From Streptomyces sp. GESEQ-35 (lineage in GTDB: Bacteria > Actinomycetota > Actinomycetes > Streptomycetales > Streptomycetaceae): a stretch of DNA of 64,000 nucleotides. Position 1 is the first letter of the stretch; each line of letters opens with the position of its first letter. The DNA lies in assembly GCF_017948485.1 (NCBI RefSeq), contig NZ_JAFFSX010000016.1, forward strand, positions 1 to 64,000, written 5' to 3'. Shown here one piece after another: positions 52,410 through 61,466 of this stretch. Position numbers and translations under genes: made by a program. The notes beneath the pieces are model-generated. The model saw only the letters and a list, made by a program, of their open reading frames with translations. It made no database searches and was not told the origin of the DNA.

Positions 52410-53225
52410 TCAGTCGTGCCAGGCGCCGAAGTCCTCAAGCAGCCGCTGGAGCGGCTCGAAGACCCCGGGGGTCGCTGCGACCGTGAGGGCGTTTGACGGG
52501 GCCTCTCCGGGGCGGCCACCGGTCAGCGCGCCCGCCTCCCTGGCGATGAGGTCGCCCGCGGCCATGTCCCAAGGGTGCAGGCCCCGCTCGTAGTAGCCGT
52601 CGAGCCGGCCGCAGGCCACGTCGCACAGGTCGACCGCGGCCGAGCCGCCGCGCCGGATGTCGCGCAGGAGGGGGATCAGCTTCTGGGCGACGTCGGCCTG
52701 GTGCGCACGGACTTCGGTGACGTAGTTGAAGCCGGTCGAGACCAGGGCCTGTTCGAGCGGTGGCGCCGGGCGGCAGGTCAGCCTCCGCTCCCCGTCCCAG
52801 GCGCCCGCGGCCCACGCGCCACCACCACGTATCGCGTGGTACGTCTCGCCGCGCATCGGCGCCGCGACGACACCGACGACTCGCTCGCCATCCTGCTCGG
52901 CCGCGATGGAGACGGACCAAGTCGGCAGCCCATACAGGTAGTTGACCGTGCCGTCGAGCGGGTCGATCACCCAGCGGACACCGCTGGAGCCTTCGACGGA
53001 GGCACCCTCCTCACCGAGGAAGCCGTCGTCGGGGCGGCGGTCGGCGATCAGGCCGGTGATCAGCTTCTCGGCCGCGATGTCCATCTCGGTGACCACGTCG
53101 ATCGGGCTGGACTTGGTGGCGGCGACGGCCAGGTCGGCCGGGCGGCCGTCGCGCAGCAGTCCGCCCGCCTGCCGGGCGGCCTCCTGGGCCAGGGCGAGCA
53201 GGTCCGAGTGCAGGGGGTCGGTCAC
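52410..53225 (-). CDS. Inositol monophosphatase family protein
   Basis: The 271-residue Mg2+-dependent phosphatase has the motifs GEEGA, WVIDPLDGTVNYLYGLP and WDMAAGDLIAREAG, which supply all metal ligands. GTG 53225 gives the usual length. It could act on inositol-1-phosphate, histidinol phosphate or a related sugar phosphate. The mycobacterial suhB homologue has the same neighbourhood. Its start is 8 bp from the ferrochelatase stop, on the same strand. Confidence 0.93.
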   Translation of the reverse strand: MTDPLHSDLLALAQEAARQAGGLLRDGRPADLAVAATKSSPIDVVTEMDIAAEKLITGLIADRRPDDGFLGEEGASVEGSSGVRWVIDPLDGTVNYLYGLPTWSVSIAAEQDGERVVGVVAAPMRGETYHAIRGGGAWAAGAWDGERRLTCRPAPPLEQALVSTGFNYVTEVRAHQADVAQKLIPLLRDIRRGGSAAVDLCDVACGRLDGYYERGLHPWDMAAGDLIAREAGALTGGRPGEAPSNALTVAATPGVFEPLQRLLEDFGAWHD

Positions 53226-53233
53226 GGCGCTCC

Positions 53234-54361
53234 TCACGCGTACGTGCTGTCGGCGCCCGCGGCGGCGGGACGGGGGGCGCGGGCCGGGCAGCAGCCCACC
53301 GGGCAGAGGTGGTGGCTCGCGCCGAGTCCGCCCAGGGCGCACGGCTTGGCCTCCTGGCCGCGCTCGACGGCGGCCCGCTCCAGGACGAGGTCCCGGATCG
53401 CGGCGGCGAACCGCGGATCGGCGCCGACGGTGGCGGAGCGGCGCAGCGGCAGCCCCAGCTCCTCGCCCTTCGCCTTGGCCTCCGTGTCGAGGTCGTACAG
53501 GACCTCCATGTGGTCGGAGACGAACCCGATGGGCGCCATGACCACCGCCGGGGCCCCGGCCGCGTGCCGCTCCTCGAGGTGGTCGCAGATGTCGGGCTCC
53601 AGCCACGGGATGTGCGGGGCCCCGGAGCGCGACTGGTACACGAGCTGCCAGGGGTGGTCGATGCCGGTGCGCTCACGGACGGCGTCGGCGATCAGCTCCG
53701 CGACGTCCAGGTGCTGCTCGACGTACGCGCCGCCCTCGCCGTGGTCCTCCACGGGGCCGGAGGTGTCCGCGGCGGCCGTGGGGATCGAGTGCGTGGTGAA
53801 GGCGATGTGCGCGCCGTCCCGGACGCCCTCGGGAAGGTCGTCCAGTGACCGGAGCACGCCGTCGATCATGGGCTCCAGGAAGCCCGGGTGGTTGAAGTAG
53901 TGCCTCAGCTTGTCGATCTTCGGCAGCTCCAGGCCCTCGGCTGCCAGCGCGGCCAGCGAGTCTGCGAGGTTCTCGCGGTACTGGCGGCAGCCCGAGTACG
54001 AGGCGTAGGCGCTGGTGGCGAGGACCAGGATGCGGCGGCGGCCGTCGGCGACCATCTCGCGCAGGGTGTCCGTCAGGTAAGGCGCCCAGTTGCGGTTGCC
54101 CCAGTAGACCGGCAGGTCCAGGCCGTGGTCGGCGAAATCCTTGCGGAGGGCGTCGAGGAGGGCGCGGTTCTGGTCGTTGATCGGGCTGACCCCGCCGAAC
54201 AGGAAGTAGTGCTGTCCGACTTCCTTGAGGCGTTCCTTGGGGATGCCGCGCCCTCGCGTCACGTTCTCCAGGAACGGAACCACCTCGTCCGGGCCTTCGG
54301 GGCCGCCGAACGAGAGCAGGAGCAGGGCGTCGTAGGGCTTGGCATCGAGCGCGTCTGGCAT
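53234..54361 (-). CDS. hemH: Ferrochelatase (coproporphyrin III type)
   Basis: The 375-residue enzyme inserts Fe2+ into coproporphyrin III in actinobacteria. The catalytic histidine is in FTTHSIP, a glutamate in GLEL/SDHMEVLYDLD, and SRSGAPHIPWLEPDI is conserved. A C-terminal set of cysteines (CALGG, HHLCPVGCC) fits the [2Fe-2S] cluster of actinobacterial enzymes. ATG 54361 gives the normal N-terminus YDALLLLSFGGPEG. Confidence 0.95.
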   Translation of the reverse strand: MPDALDAKPYDALLLLSFGGPEGPDEVVPFLENVTRGRGIPKERLKEVGQHYFLFGGVSPINDQNRALLDALRKDFADHGLDLPVYWGNRNWAPYLTDTLREMVADGRRRILVLATSAYASYSGCRQYRENLADSLAALAAEGLELPKIDKLRHYFNHPGFLEPMIDGVLRSLDDLPEGVRDGAHIAFTTHSIPTAAADTSGPVEDHGEGGAYVEQHLDVAELIADAVRERTGIDHPWQLVYQSRSGAPHIPWLEPDICDHLEERHAAGAPAVVMAPIGFVSDHMEVLYDLDTEAKAKGEELGLPLRRSATVGADPRFAAAIRDLVLERAAVERGQEAKPCALGGLGASHHLCPVGCCPARAPRPAAAGADSTYA

Positions 54362-54564
54362 GAGTCGATCCTGCCACCCGGCGCTGACAGCCGGGAAACG
54401 GCGGGGTGACCGGTCCGGTCCCGATGGCACACGTGTCCGGTCCCGATGGTGCAAGTGGGTGACATGGCCCGTAATCTGTATCAGCCCTCTTCACGCCTTA
54501 CCGAAGCCCGCGCCGGGTCAGTGCCCGGCTGACGGACGCCCGCACCCGCCGTTCCGGAGACCCC

Positions 54565-55803
54565 GTGCCCAGCCCCTACCTCGCCCTGTTCGCCGCACCC
54601 GGCTCCAAGGGCTTCGCCGCCGCCGGCTTCCTCGGGCGGATGCCGCTGTCGATGATGGGCATCGGCGTCGTCACGATGATCTCCCAGCTGACCGGGCGGT
54701 ACGGGCTCGCAGGCGCCCTGTCGGCCACCATCGCGCTGGCGGCCGCGATCGCCGGCCCGCAGGTCTCGCGGCTGGTGGACCAGTACGGACAGCGGCGGGT
54801 GCTGCGCCCGGCGACGCTGGTGTCGCTCACCGCGGCGGCCTTGCTGCTGTTCGCCGCGCACTACGGATGGCCGGACTGGGTGCTGTTCGTGGCGTGTGTC
54901 GGGATCGGCTGCGTGCCGAGCATCGGGGCGATGATCCGCGCCCGCTGGGCGGCCCTGTACCGGGACACCCCGCAGCTGCACACCGCGTACTCCTTCGAGT
55001 CCGTGGTCGACGAGATCTGCTTCATCTTCGGGCCGATCGTCTCCATCGGCCTGTCCACGGCCTGGTTCCCGGAGGCGGGGCCACTGCTCGCCGGCTGCTT
55101 CCTGGCGGCCGGCGTCTTCTGGCTGACCGCGCAGCGCGCCACCGAGCCGAAGCCGCATCCGCGCGAGCAGCTCAGCGGCGGCAGCGCGCTGCGTGCACCC
55201 GGCCTACAGGTCCTGGTGGCCACCTTCGTGGCGACCGGAGCGATCTTCGGAGCCGTCGACGTGGTCACCGTGGCCTTCGCCGAGGAGCAGGGACACAAGG
55301 GCGCCGCAAGCCTCGTCCTCGCGATCTACGCGGCGGGTTCCTGCGCAGCAGGAGCCGTATTCGGACTGTTGCGGTTCCACGGGGCGCCCGAACGTCGCTG
55401 GCTGCTGGGCGTATCCATGATGGCCGTGAGTATGATCCCCCTCCTACTGGTCGGAAACTTGCCGTTTCTGGCCGTGGCGCTGTTCGTTGCGGGTCTGTCC
55501 ATCGCTCCCACGATGATCACGACGATGTCCCTCATCGAAAAGCACGTACCACGCGCACAGCTCACCGAAGGCATGACCTGGGTGAGCACCGGGCTCGCCG
55601 TCGGGGTCGCCCTCGGCTCCTCCGTGGCCGGCTGGGTGATCGACGCGGCCGGAGCGCGTGCCGGGTACGGGGTTCCGGCGGTGTCCGGGGCCGTCGCGGC
55701 CGCGGTCGGTTTCCTCGGGTACCGCCGGCTCACCAGGCCGGCTCCACGGCGGGGAGGCACCGTTGAGCAGCACAGCGAGCGGGAAAAGCGGCACGTGGCG
55801 TAA
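54565..55803 (+). CDS. MFS transporter
   Basis: The 412-residue, twelve-helix MFS protein begins with GTG 54565 and PSPYLALFAAPGSKGFAAAGF; the 2-3 loop is RLVDQYGQRRVL. It resembles uncharacterised Streptomyces efflux proteins next to hemH. The oxidase gene starts within its 3' end, so the two are translationally linked. The substrate is unknown. Confidence 0.9.
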   Translation: MPSPYLALFAAPGSKGFAAAGFLGRMPLSMMGIGVVTMISQLTGRYGLAGALSATIALAAAIAGPQVSRLVDQYGQRRVLRPATLVSLTAAALLLFAAHYGWPDWVLFVACVGIGCVPSIGAMIRARWAALYRDTPQLHTAYSFESVVDEICFIFGPIVSIGLSTAWFPEAGPLLAGCFLAAGVFWLTAQRATEPKPHPREQLSGGSALRAPGLQVLVATFVATGAIFGAVDVVTVAFAEEQGHKGAASLVLAIYAAGSCAAGAVFGLLRFHGAPERRWLLGVSMMAVSMIPLLLVGNLPFLAVALFVAGLSIAPTMITTMSLIEKHVPRAQLTEGMTWVSTGLAVGVALGSSVAGWVIDAAGARAGYGVPAVSGAVAAAVGFLGYRRLTRPAPRRGGTVEQHSEREKRHVA

Positions 55804-57082
55804 CTGGGGCGGCACCGTCGCGGCCCGTCCCGCACGGGAGGTCGAACCCGCTTCCGTGGACGAACTCGTCGCGGCCGTACGGAAGGCGGCGGAGGACGGG
55901 CTGACCGTGAAGGCCGTCGGCAGCGGGCATTCGTTCACGTCCATTGCCGCCACCGATGGTGTGTTGATCCGCCCTCAACTGTTGACCGGCATCCGCAACA
56001 TTGATCGCGAAGCCGGCACGGTCACGGTGGAGGCCGGTACCCCGCTCAAGAGACTCAACCTGGCCCTCGCGCGCGAAGGTCTGTCGCTCACGAACATGGG
56101 CGACATCATGGAGCAGACGGTCTCCGGGGCCACCAGCACCGGCACACACGGCACGGGCCGCGACTCTGCCTCGATCGCCGCCCAGATCAAGGGCCTTGAG
56201 CTGGTCACGGCCGACGGCTCGGTGCTCACCTGCTCCGAGAAGGAGAATCCGGAGATCTTCGCCGGCGCGCGAATAGGCCTCGGCGCCCTCGGCATCGTCA
56301 CCGCGATCACCTTCGCCGTGGAGCCGGTCTTCCTCCTCACCGCCCGTGAGGAGCCGATGAGTTTCGACCAGGTCACCAGCCGGTTCGACGAACTCTGGAC
56401 GGAGAACGAGCACTTCGAGTTCTACTGGTTCCCGCACACCGGCAGCACCAACACCAAGCGCAACAACCGCAGCGCGGGCCCGGAGCAGCCGGTGGGCCGG
56501 GTTGCGGGCTGGTTCGAGGACGAGTTCGTCTCCAACGGCCTCTGGCAGGCGGCCAACTGGGTCGGCCGCACGGTGCCCGCGACCGTCCCGACCATCGCCC
56601 AGATCTCCACCCGGGCCTGGTCCACCCGGACGTACACGGACATCCCTTACAAGGTCTTCACTTCGCCCCGCCGGGTGCGGTTCGTCGAGATGGAGTACGC
56701 CCTCCCGCGCGCGGCTCTGGTGGACACGCTGCGGGAACTCAAGGCGATGGTCGACCGTTCGCATCTCAGGATCAGTTACCCGGTCGAGGTCCGCACCGCC
56801 CCGGCCGACGACATCGCCCTGTCGACCGCCTCCGGCCGCGACACCGCCTACATTGCCGTCCACATGTTCAAGGGGACGCCCTATCAGGCGTACTTCACCG
56901 CCGCCGAACGCATCTTCACGGCGCACGAGGGCCGGCCGCACTGGGGCAAGGTGCACACCCGGGACGCCGAGTACTTCGCCGGGGTCTACCCCCGGTTCGG
57001 CGAGTTCACGGCGTTGCGGGATCGGCTTGATCCGGAGCGGCTGTTTCAGAACGACTACTTGCGGAGGGTGTTGGGGACGTAG
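55763..57082 (+). CDS. FAD-linked aldonolactone/alditol oxidase family protein
   Basis: The 439-residue VAO-type flavoprotein has an FAD-binding PCMH domain (VGSGHSFTSIAATDG; SGATSTGTHGTG) and a C-terminal ALO domain with the family HWxK motif in RPHWGKVHT. TTG 55763 is chosen because GGGAGG lies 6 bases upstream; it overlaps the MFS gene by 41 bases. It probably oxidises a sugar lactone or alditol with O2. Whether the flavin is covalent cannot be settled by eye, as the histidine in GSGHSF is compatible with it. Confidence 0.9.
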   Translation: MSSTASGKSGTWRNWGGTVAARPAREVEPASVDELVAAVRKAAEDGLTVKAVGSGHSFTSIAATDGVLIRPQLLTGIRNIDREAGTVTVEAGTPLKRLNLALAREGLSLTNMGDIMEQTVSGATSTGTHGTGRDSASIAAQIKGLELVTADGSVLTCSEKENPEIFAGARIGLGALGIVTAITFAVEPVFLLTAREEPMSFDQVTSRFDELWTENEHFEFYWFPHTGSTNTKRNNRSAGPEQPVGRVAGWFEDEFVSNGLWQAANWVGRTVPATVPTIAQISTRAWSTRTYTDIPYKVFTSPRRVRFVEMEYALPRAALVDTLRELKAMVDRSHLRISYPVEVRTAPADDIALSTASGRDTAYIAVHMFKGTPYQAYFTAAERIFTAHEGRPHWGKVHTRDAEYFAGVYPRFGEFTALRDRLDPERLFQNDYLRRVLGT

Positions 57083-57269
57083 CGGACGCGCTCGGCGTGG
57101 GGTCCGGGGTGCCGTTGCCGGTGGTACTCGGAGTCGGCGCCGGAGTCACAGCCGTACCGCTGTCGTCGTCCTGCGGGGAGGCGCTGCCCGACGGAGTGGC
57201 GCCCCCGGAGGTGGAGTGGGAGAGCGTCCCTGAGGAAGTCGGTTCGCTGTCACCGGACTTCGAGGACAT
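57006..57269 (-). CDS. Possible Ser/Thr/Pro-rich small protein
   Basis: ATG 57269 opens MSSKSGDSEPTSSGTLSH and runs through an STP-rich tract to a stop inside the 3' end of the oxidase gene, overlapping it by 77 bp antisense. Composition resembles Streptomyces linker or surface proteins, but no signal peptide or domain is seen. It may be a real short gene, a fragment, or chance. Confidence 0.3.
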   Translation of the reverse strand: MSSKSGDSEPTSSGTLSHSTSGGATPSGSASPQDDDSGTAVTPAPTPSTTGNGTPDPTPSASATSPTPSASSRSETAAPDQADPATP

Positions 57270-57718
57270 TCCCACTTGATCAACCAACCGCACAAGAAAG
57301 GGACGTACAAACGAAACCATTAGTTCCGTTTCTGCCGTTTACGTGAAGTACGCCACGTTCAAGATCCCGAAAACGGCGCCCCGAGCGGCCAAGCCCCGCC
57401 CCTTGCGAGAAGTTGGGCGGCGTGCCAATCCACGCACGTGGTCCAAATGGAGTACTGTTGCGAGCCCTGGGTCCGGCCTCCCGCCAGGGCGTCCGTGGCC
57501 TTCAAGGACCGCTGGGAGGGGGCTAGTTGCACAGGGTGACGGAGTTTGTCACTTAGCGTTGCGAATAGGTAACCGTGCCATAACGGCGATCCAGGGCCCT
57601 GGCCCGACACGCCGGGCAACTCGGCAAGGTTGTGGCAGGCTGCACCCGGGCAGGCCACACTCGACTAGCGGAAGCAGCGACGCACGTGACGTCGGCAGGC
57701 ACCACCCGGGAGGTCCCC
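57270..57718. promoter_or_regulatory. Promoter region of sepH
   Basis: No gene is supported in this ~450 bp. It contains lower-GC patches at about 57285-57360 and 57535-57585 (TTTGTCACTTAGCG ... GAATAGGTAACC ... CCATAACGG) that could hold sepH promoters. I cannot assign -35/-10 elements with confidence. Confidence 0.4.
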
Positions 57719-58753
57719 ATGCCCGAACTGCGTGTCGTGGCCGTCTCCAATGACGGCACACGGCTGGTGCTCAAGGCTGCCGACGCGACGGAGTACACGC
57801 TTCCGATCGACGAGCGTCTGCGCGCCGCGGTCCGCGGCGACCGTCCCCGCCTCGGCCAGATCGAGATCGAGGTGGAGAGCCATCTCCGCCCGCGAGACAT
57901 TCAGGCGCGTATACGCGCGGGTGCGACCGCGGAAGAGGTCGCACAGATGGCCGGAATTCCGGTCGACCGTGTACGCCGCTTCGAGGGCCCCGTGCTGGCC
58001 GAGCGCGCCTTCATGGCCGAGCGGGCCCGTAAGACACCCGTCCGTCGGCCCGGTGAGAACGCCGCCGGACCCCAGCTCGGCGAGGCCGTCCAGGAGCGAC
58101 TGCTGCTGCGCGGCGCCGAGAAGGACACCGTCCAGTGGGACTCGTGGCGCCGCGACGACGGCACCTGGGAAGTCCTGCTGGTGTATCTCGTCGCGGGCGA
58201 ACCGCACTCGGCGAGCTGGACGTACGACCCGCCCCGGCGGCTCGTCCAGGCCGTCGACGAGGAGGCGCGCTCGCTGATCGGCGAGTCCGAGGACCTCGCC
58301 GCGGCAGCGGAGCCCAGCTTCCCGTTCGTGCCGCGTATCGCCCGGCTGCCGCGCGACCGCCCGCTGGACCGCCCGGACCGTCCGGTGCTGCCGTCACCTT
58401 CACCCGAACCCGAGGTGGAGAGCGCCGGCGAACGCGACTCGCTGACCAGCCTCTTGGAGGCGGTGCCGAGCTTCCGCGGCGACATGGTCGTCCCGGAGCG
58501 CCCGGCGCCGGACCCGGTGGAGGAACCTCCCGCCGCCGAACCCACCCCGGAGGAACCCCCGGCGCCCGCCGCCTCGGCCGGTTCCGCCTACGCCGACGTC
58601 CTCATGCCCCGGTCCGTCGGCAGCCACCGCGACCGCCTCACCGGCTCCACCGACCGCCAGGCCGAAGCCGACGGCGTCCGCCCCGGCCGCCGGGCAGCGG
58701 TCCCGAGCTGGGACGAGATCGTGTTCGGGACGCGGCGGAAGAAGCAGGAGTAG
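57719..58753 (+). CDS. sepH: SepH cell-division protein (DUF3071)
   Basis: The 344-residue protein starts MPELRVVAVSNDGTRLVL and has the DUF3071 domain (about 1-170) with a helix-turn-helix-like IQARIRAGATAEEVAQMAGI, then a long Pro/Glu/Asp-rich disordered linker and a conserved tail VPSWDEIVFGTRRKK. SepH binds and stimulates FtsZ assembly during actinobacterial division and sporulation septation (Streptomyces work). ATG 57719 has GGGAGG 5 bases upstream. It is alone in its unit, with a strong terminator after it. Confidence 0.95.
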   Translation: MPELRVVAVSNDGTRLVLKAADATEYTLPIDERLRAAVRGDRPRLGQIEIEVESHLRPRDIQARIRAGATAEEVAQMAGIPVDRVRRFEGPVLAERAFMAERARKTPVRRPGENAAGPQLGEAVQERLLLRGAEKDTVQWDSWRRDDGTWEVLLVYLVAGEPHSASWTYDPPRRLVQAVDEEARSLIGESEDLAAAAEPSFPFVPRIARLPRDRPLDRPDRPVLPSPSPEPEVESAGERDSLTSLLEAVPSFRGDMVVPERPAPDPVEEPPAAEPTPEEPPAPAASAGSAYADVLMPRSVGSHRDRLTGSTDRQAEADGVRPGRRAAVPSWDEIVFGTRRKKQE

Positions 58754-58768
58754 TCGGTCGTACGAGGA

Positions 58769-58799
58769 TGAGGGCCGCGCACGTCGAGCGCGGCCCTCA
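58769..58799. terminator. Hairpin terminator after sepH
   Basis: TGAGGGCCGCGC (58769-58780) pairs perfectly with 58788-58799 around ACGTCGA. It serves sepH and, from the other side, the convergent rhodanese gene. Confidence 0.9.
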
Positions 58800-58823
58800 C
58801 ACTTGTGCCCGCACAGCTGCGGG

Positions 58824-59678
58824 TTACTGAGGATCCGGCCCCACGGCAACAGGCCGAGAAGGATCCGACGACCACTCCGACCACGACCCCACGTACAACG
58901 CCGCCGGAATCCCCGCGACGGCCAGCGCGAGCACCTCATGCGCCCCGGAGACCCCCGAACCGCAGTAGACACCCACCTCCGAATCGTCGCCGGACACGCC
59001 CAGCGCCTTGAACCGCGCCCGGAGGTCCTCCGTGGCGAGGAAGCCGCCGTCCGTACCCACGTTCTCGTTCGTGGGCGCTGACACGGCCCCCGGAATGTGC
59101 CCGCCCACCGGATCGATCGGCTCCACATCCCCCCGGTACCGCTCCCCCGCCCGCGCATCGAGGAGCACACCGCTCCGCGCCACCGCCGCGGCCCCGTCGG
59201 CGTCGAGCATCCCCACCGCCCCCGGCACCGGCTGGAAGTCCCCCTCCGCAGGAACGGGCGCGGCCGTCTCCAGTGCCCCCTCCCAAGCGGGCAGACCTCC
59301 GTCGAGGACCCGCACATCCGGGTGCCCCGTCCAGCGCAGCAGCCACCAGGCGCGCGCCGCGGCCCACCCCTGCCCGCCGTCGTACACGACCACGGGCACC
59401 GCGGACGACACGCCGACCCGACGCATGGCCGTACCGAATTCGGCCATGTCGGGCAACGGATGCCGGCCACGCCCGCCCGGCGCCGAGGCGAGCTCCCGGT
59501 CCAGATCGACGAAAACCGCGCCGGGAACATGCCCGGCCTCGTATGCGGCGCGCCCGTCGAAGGGGGGCTCCCCTGCGGCCTTGGCCACGCTCAACTGCCA
59601 GCGGACATCGAGGAGGACGGGCGGGTTCGGCCCCGCCATGTCGCTCGCGAGTTCGGTTGCGGAAATGATGGCGTTCAT
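58824..59678 (-). CDS. Two-domain sulfurtransferase (rhodanese/mercaptopyruvate type)
   Basis: The 284-residue protein has two rhodanese domains; the second carries the active cysteine in YCGSGVSGAHE. CGSGVS is the loop of 3-mercaptopyruvate sulfurtransferases rather than classical thiosulfate rhodaneses (CRKGVT). The first domain has LDVRWQLS and the linker VGGHIPGAV is typical. ATG 59678 starts MNAIISATEL. The role is probably cysteine/sulfane sulfur metabolism or cyanide detoxification. Confidence 0.92.
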   Translation of the reverse strand: MNAIISATELASDMAGPNPPVLLDVRWQLSVAKAAGEPPFDGRAAYEAGHVPGAVFVDLDRELASAPGGRGRHPLPDMAEFGTAMRRVGVSSAVPVVVYDGGQGWAAARAWWLLRWTGHPDVRVLDGGLPAWEGALETAAPVPAEGDFQPVPGAVGMLDADGAAAVARSGVLLDARAGERYRGDVEPIDPVGGHIPGAVSAPTNENVGTDGGFLATEDLRARFKALGVSGDDSEVGVYCGSGVSGAHEVLALAVAGIPAALYVGSWSEWSSDPSRPVAVGPDPQ

Positions 59679-59974
59679 GGCCACCATCCTTGCGCACGGG
59701 GTGGCCGCATCGCCCATGTCCGGCTACTGTGCTCGGCCGGACAGCCCCGATCACGAGGCGTACGGGATCGGGCACATGCTGTACAGCCGATCGACATCCG
59801 TCGGCAATCGCACGGAAATGGACGAGAGACCGCACACCGGGCATTCTCCGAGCACAGGCCGATGACGGCGGCGCGCCCGGAGCGCGCGGTCCCACGGGTG
59901 GTGCGAGCATCGGCACGGGGGTCCGCAGAGCGGCGGCGACACGGCCGCCGCGAGGGGTCGAGGAGAGAGTGACG
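59679..59974. other. Divergent intergenic region
   Basis: Just under 300 bp separate the divergent rhodanese and VOC genes. No gene seen. Promoters for both must lie here. Confidence 0.4.
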
Positions 59975-60778
59975 ATGACCGAGGCACGGGGGTCGGCCGG
60001 CCCGAACGGCGAAACGCACGCTCGGCACGCGCCCGGCACGCCCTGCTGGGTGAGTCTGATGGTGCATGGACTGGCCACGACCCAGGAGTTCTACGGGGCG
60101 CTGTTCGGCTGGGAGTTCCGGCCGGGCCCCCAGCAGCTCGGCCCCTATGCGCGGGCGCTGCTCGACGGCGCTGAGGTGGCGGGCATCGGCCAGCTCCCGC
60201 CGGACCGGCATCTCCCCATCGCCTGGACGCCCTACCTCGCCTCGGACGACGTCGACCTGACCGCCGAAACGGTCCGGCTCTGCGGCGGCACCGTCGGAGT
60301 GGGCCCGCTGGACGCGGAGGAGGCCGGGCGGCTGGTGATCGGTTCGGACCCGTCCGGCGCGGTCTTCGGCGTGTGGCAGGCGGCGGCGCACGGCGGCACG
60401 GCCATCGCCGGGGTGCCCGGCACACCGGCCTGGCACGAGCTGCTGACCTTCGAGACCGCGAGCGTCGCCAAGTTCTACGAGACCGTGTTCGACTACGAGG
60501 AGGAGCCGGTGATCTCCGCCGACTTCGACTACGTGACCCTGCTCATCGACGGCCGCCCGGTCGCCGGCATCCACGGCGTCGGCAACTACCTGCCCCGCGA
60601 CCGGGGTCCGCACTGGATGACGTACTTCGAGGTCGCCGACACGGACGAGAGCCTCGCCCGGATCACCGACCTCGGCGGGCATGTCCTCAGACCGGCCCAC
60701 GACAGCGAACACGGCCGCGTGGCAACGGTCGCCGACCCGGAGGGAGCCAGGTTCTGCCTGGTTCAGAGCCCGCGCTGA
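59975..60778 (+). CDS. VOC-family (glyoxalase/bleomycin-resistance fold) protein
   Basis: The 267-residue protein is a tandem of two VOC modules (about 20-130: WVSLMVHGLATTQEFYGALFGWEF; about 150-265: WHELLTFETASVAKFYETVF). Each pair of beta-alpha-beta units resembles hydroxylase-like proteins common in Streptomyces. ATG 59975 is preferred to GTG 59969 because GAGGAGAG then sits at 8 bases. Substrate and metal use are unknown. It stops 2 bp before the end of the convergent tdk gene. Confidence 0.9.
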   Translation: MTEARGSAGPNGETHARHAPGTPCWVSLMVHGLATTQEFYGALFGWEFRPGPQQLGPYARALLDGAEVAGIGQLPPDRHLPIAWTPYLASDDVDLTAETVRLCGGTVGVGPLDAEEAGRLVIGSDPSGAVFGVWQAAAHGGTAIAGVPGTPAWHELLTFETASVAKFYETVFDYEEEPVISADFDYVTLLIDGRPVAGIHGVGNYLPRDRGPHWMTYFEVADTDESLARITDLGGHVLRPAHDSEHGRVATVADPEGARFCLVQSPR

Positions 60779-60780
60779 AC

Positions 60781-61428
60781 TCAGCCCGGTGAGACGGGCA
60801 GTACGTCCGGTGACAGCGCCGCCGCCCGTGCCGTCGCCGCGGTCATACGGCGGCGATGGTGGCGGCGGCACAGGACCTCGTACCCGATGTCGTCCGCCTG
60901 GTCGACGTCGCCGACGACGACCTGAGCGCCCTCGATGACCATCTCGCCGCCTATCGTGCGGGCGTTGTGCGTGGCCCGGGCGCCGCACCAGCACAGGGCC
61001 TCGACCTGGAGGACCTCGACGCGGTCGGCGAGTTCGACGAGGCGCTGGGAGCCGGGGAACAGCTTGGAGCGGAAGTCGGTCGTGATGCCGAAGGCGTAGA
61101 CGTCGAGGCCCAGATCGTCGACCACGCGCGCGAGTTGGTCGATCTGCTGCTCCACGAGGAACTGCGCCTCGTCCGCGATGACGTAGTCCGCACGGCCGCC
61201 CTGTGACAGGTGGTCGACCAGATACGCGTACAGATCCTGCCCGTCCTCGACCTCCACCGCGTCCGTGACCAGCCCGAGCCGCGAGGACAGCTTGCCCTCG
61301 CCGGCCCGGTCGTCACGCGTGAAGATCATGCCGGCCAGGCCGCGCGCCGAGCGGTTGTGCTCGATCTGGAGAGCCAGCGTCGACTTCCCGCAGTCCATCG
61401 TTCCGGAGAAGAACACCAGCTCGGGCAT
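60781..61428 (-). CDS. tdk: Thymidine kinase (type II)
   Basis: The 215-residue kinase has Walker A GTMDCGKST, the catalytic glutamate in IADEAQFL, and a zinc ribbon with CWCGA and CRRHH. It phosphorylates thymidine in DNA precursor salvage. ATG 61428 starts MPELVFFSG. The C-terminus has a basic Arg-rich tail. Confidence 0.95.
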   Translation of the reverse strand: MPELVFFSGTMDCGKSTLALQIEHNRSARGLAGMIFTRDDRAGEGKLSSRLGLVTDAVEVEDGQDLYAYLVDHLSQGGRADYVIADEAQFLVEQQIDQLARVVDDLGLDVYAFGITTDFRSKLFPGSQRLVELADRVEVLQVEALCWCGARATHNARTIGGEMVIEGAQVVVGDVDQADDIGYEVLCRRHHRRRMTAATARAAALSPDVLPVSPG

Positions 61429-61466
61429 GGCGAGTCGAGCACCTTTCAGGGCAGGGCAGATGGGTG

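Noticed and set aside
57097..57279. Plus-strand 60-codon ORF after the lactone oxidase
   Set aside because: No ribosome site, and composition mirrors the STP-rich minus-strand frame; neither is strongly supported.
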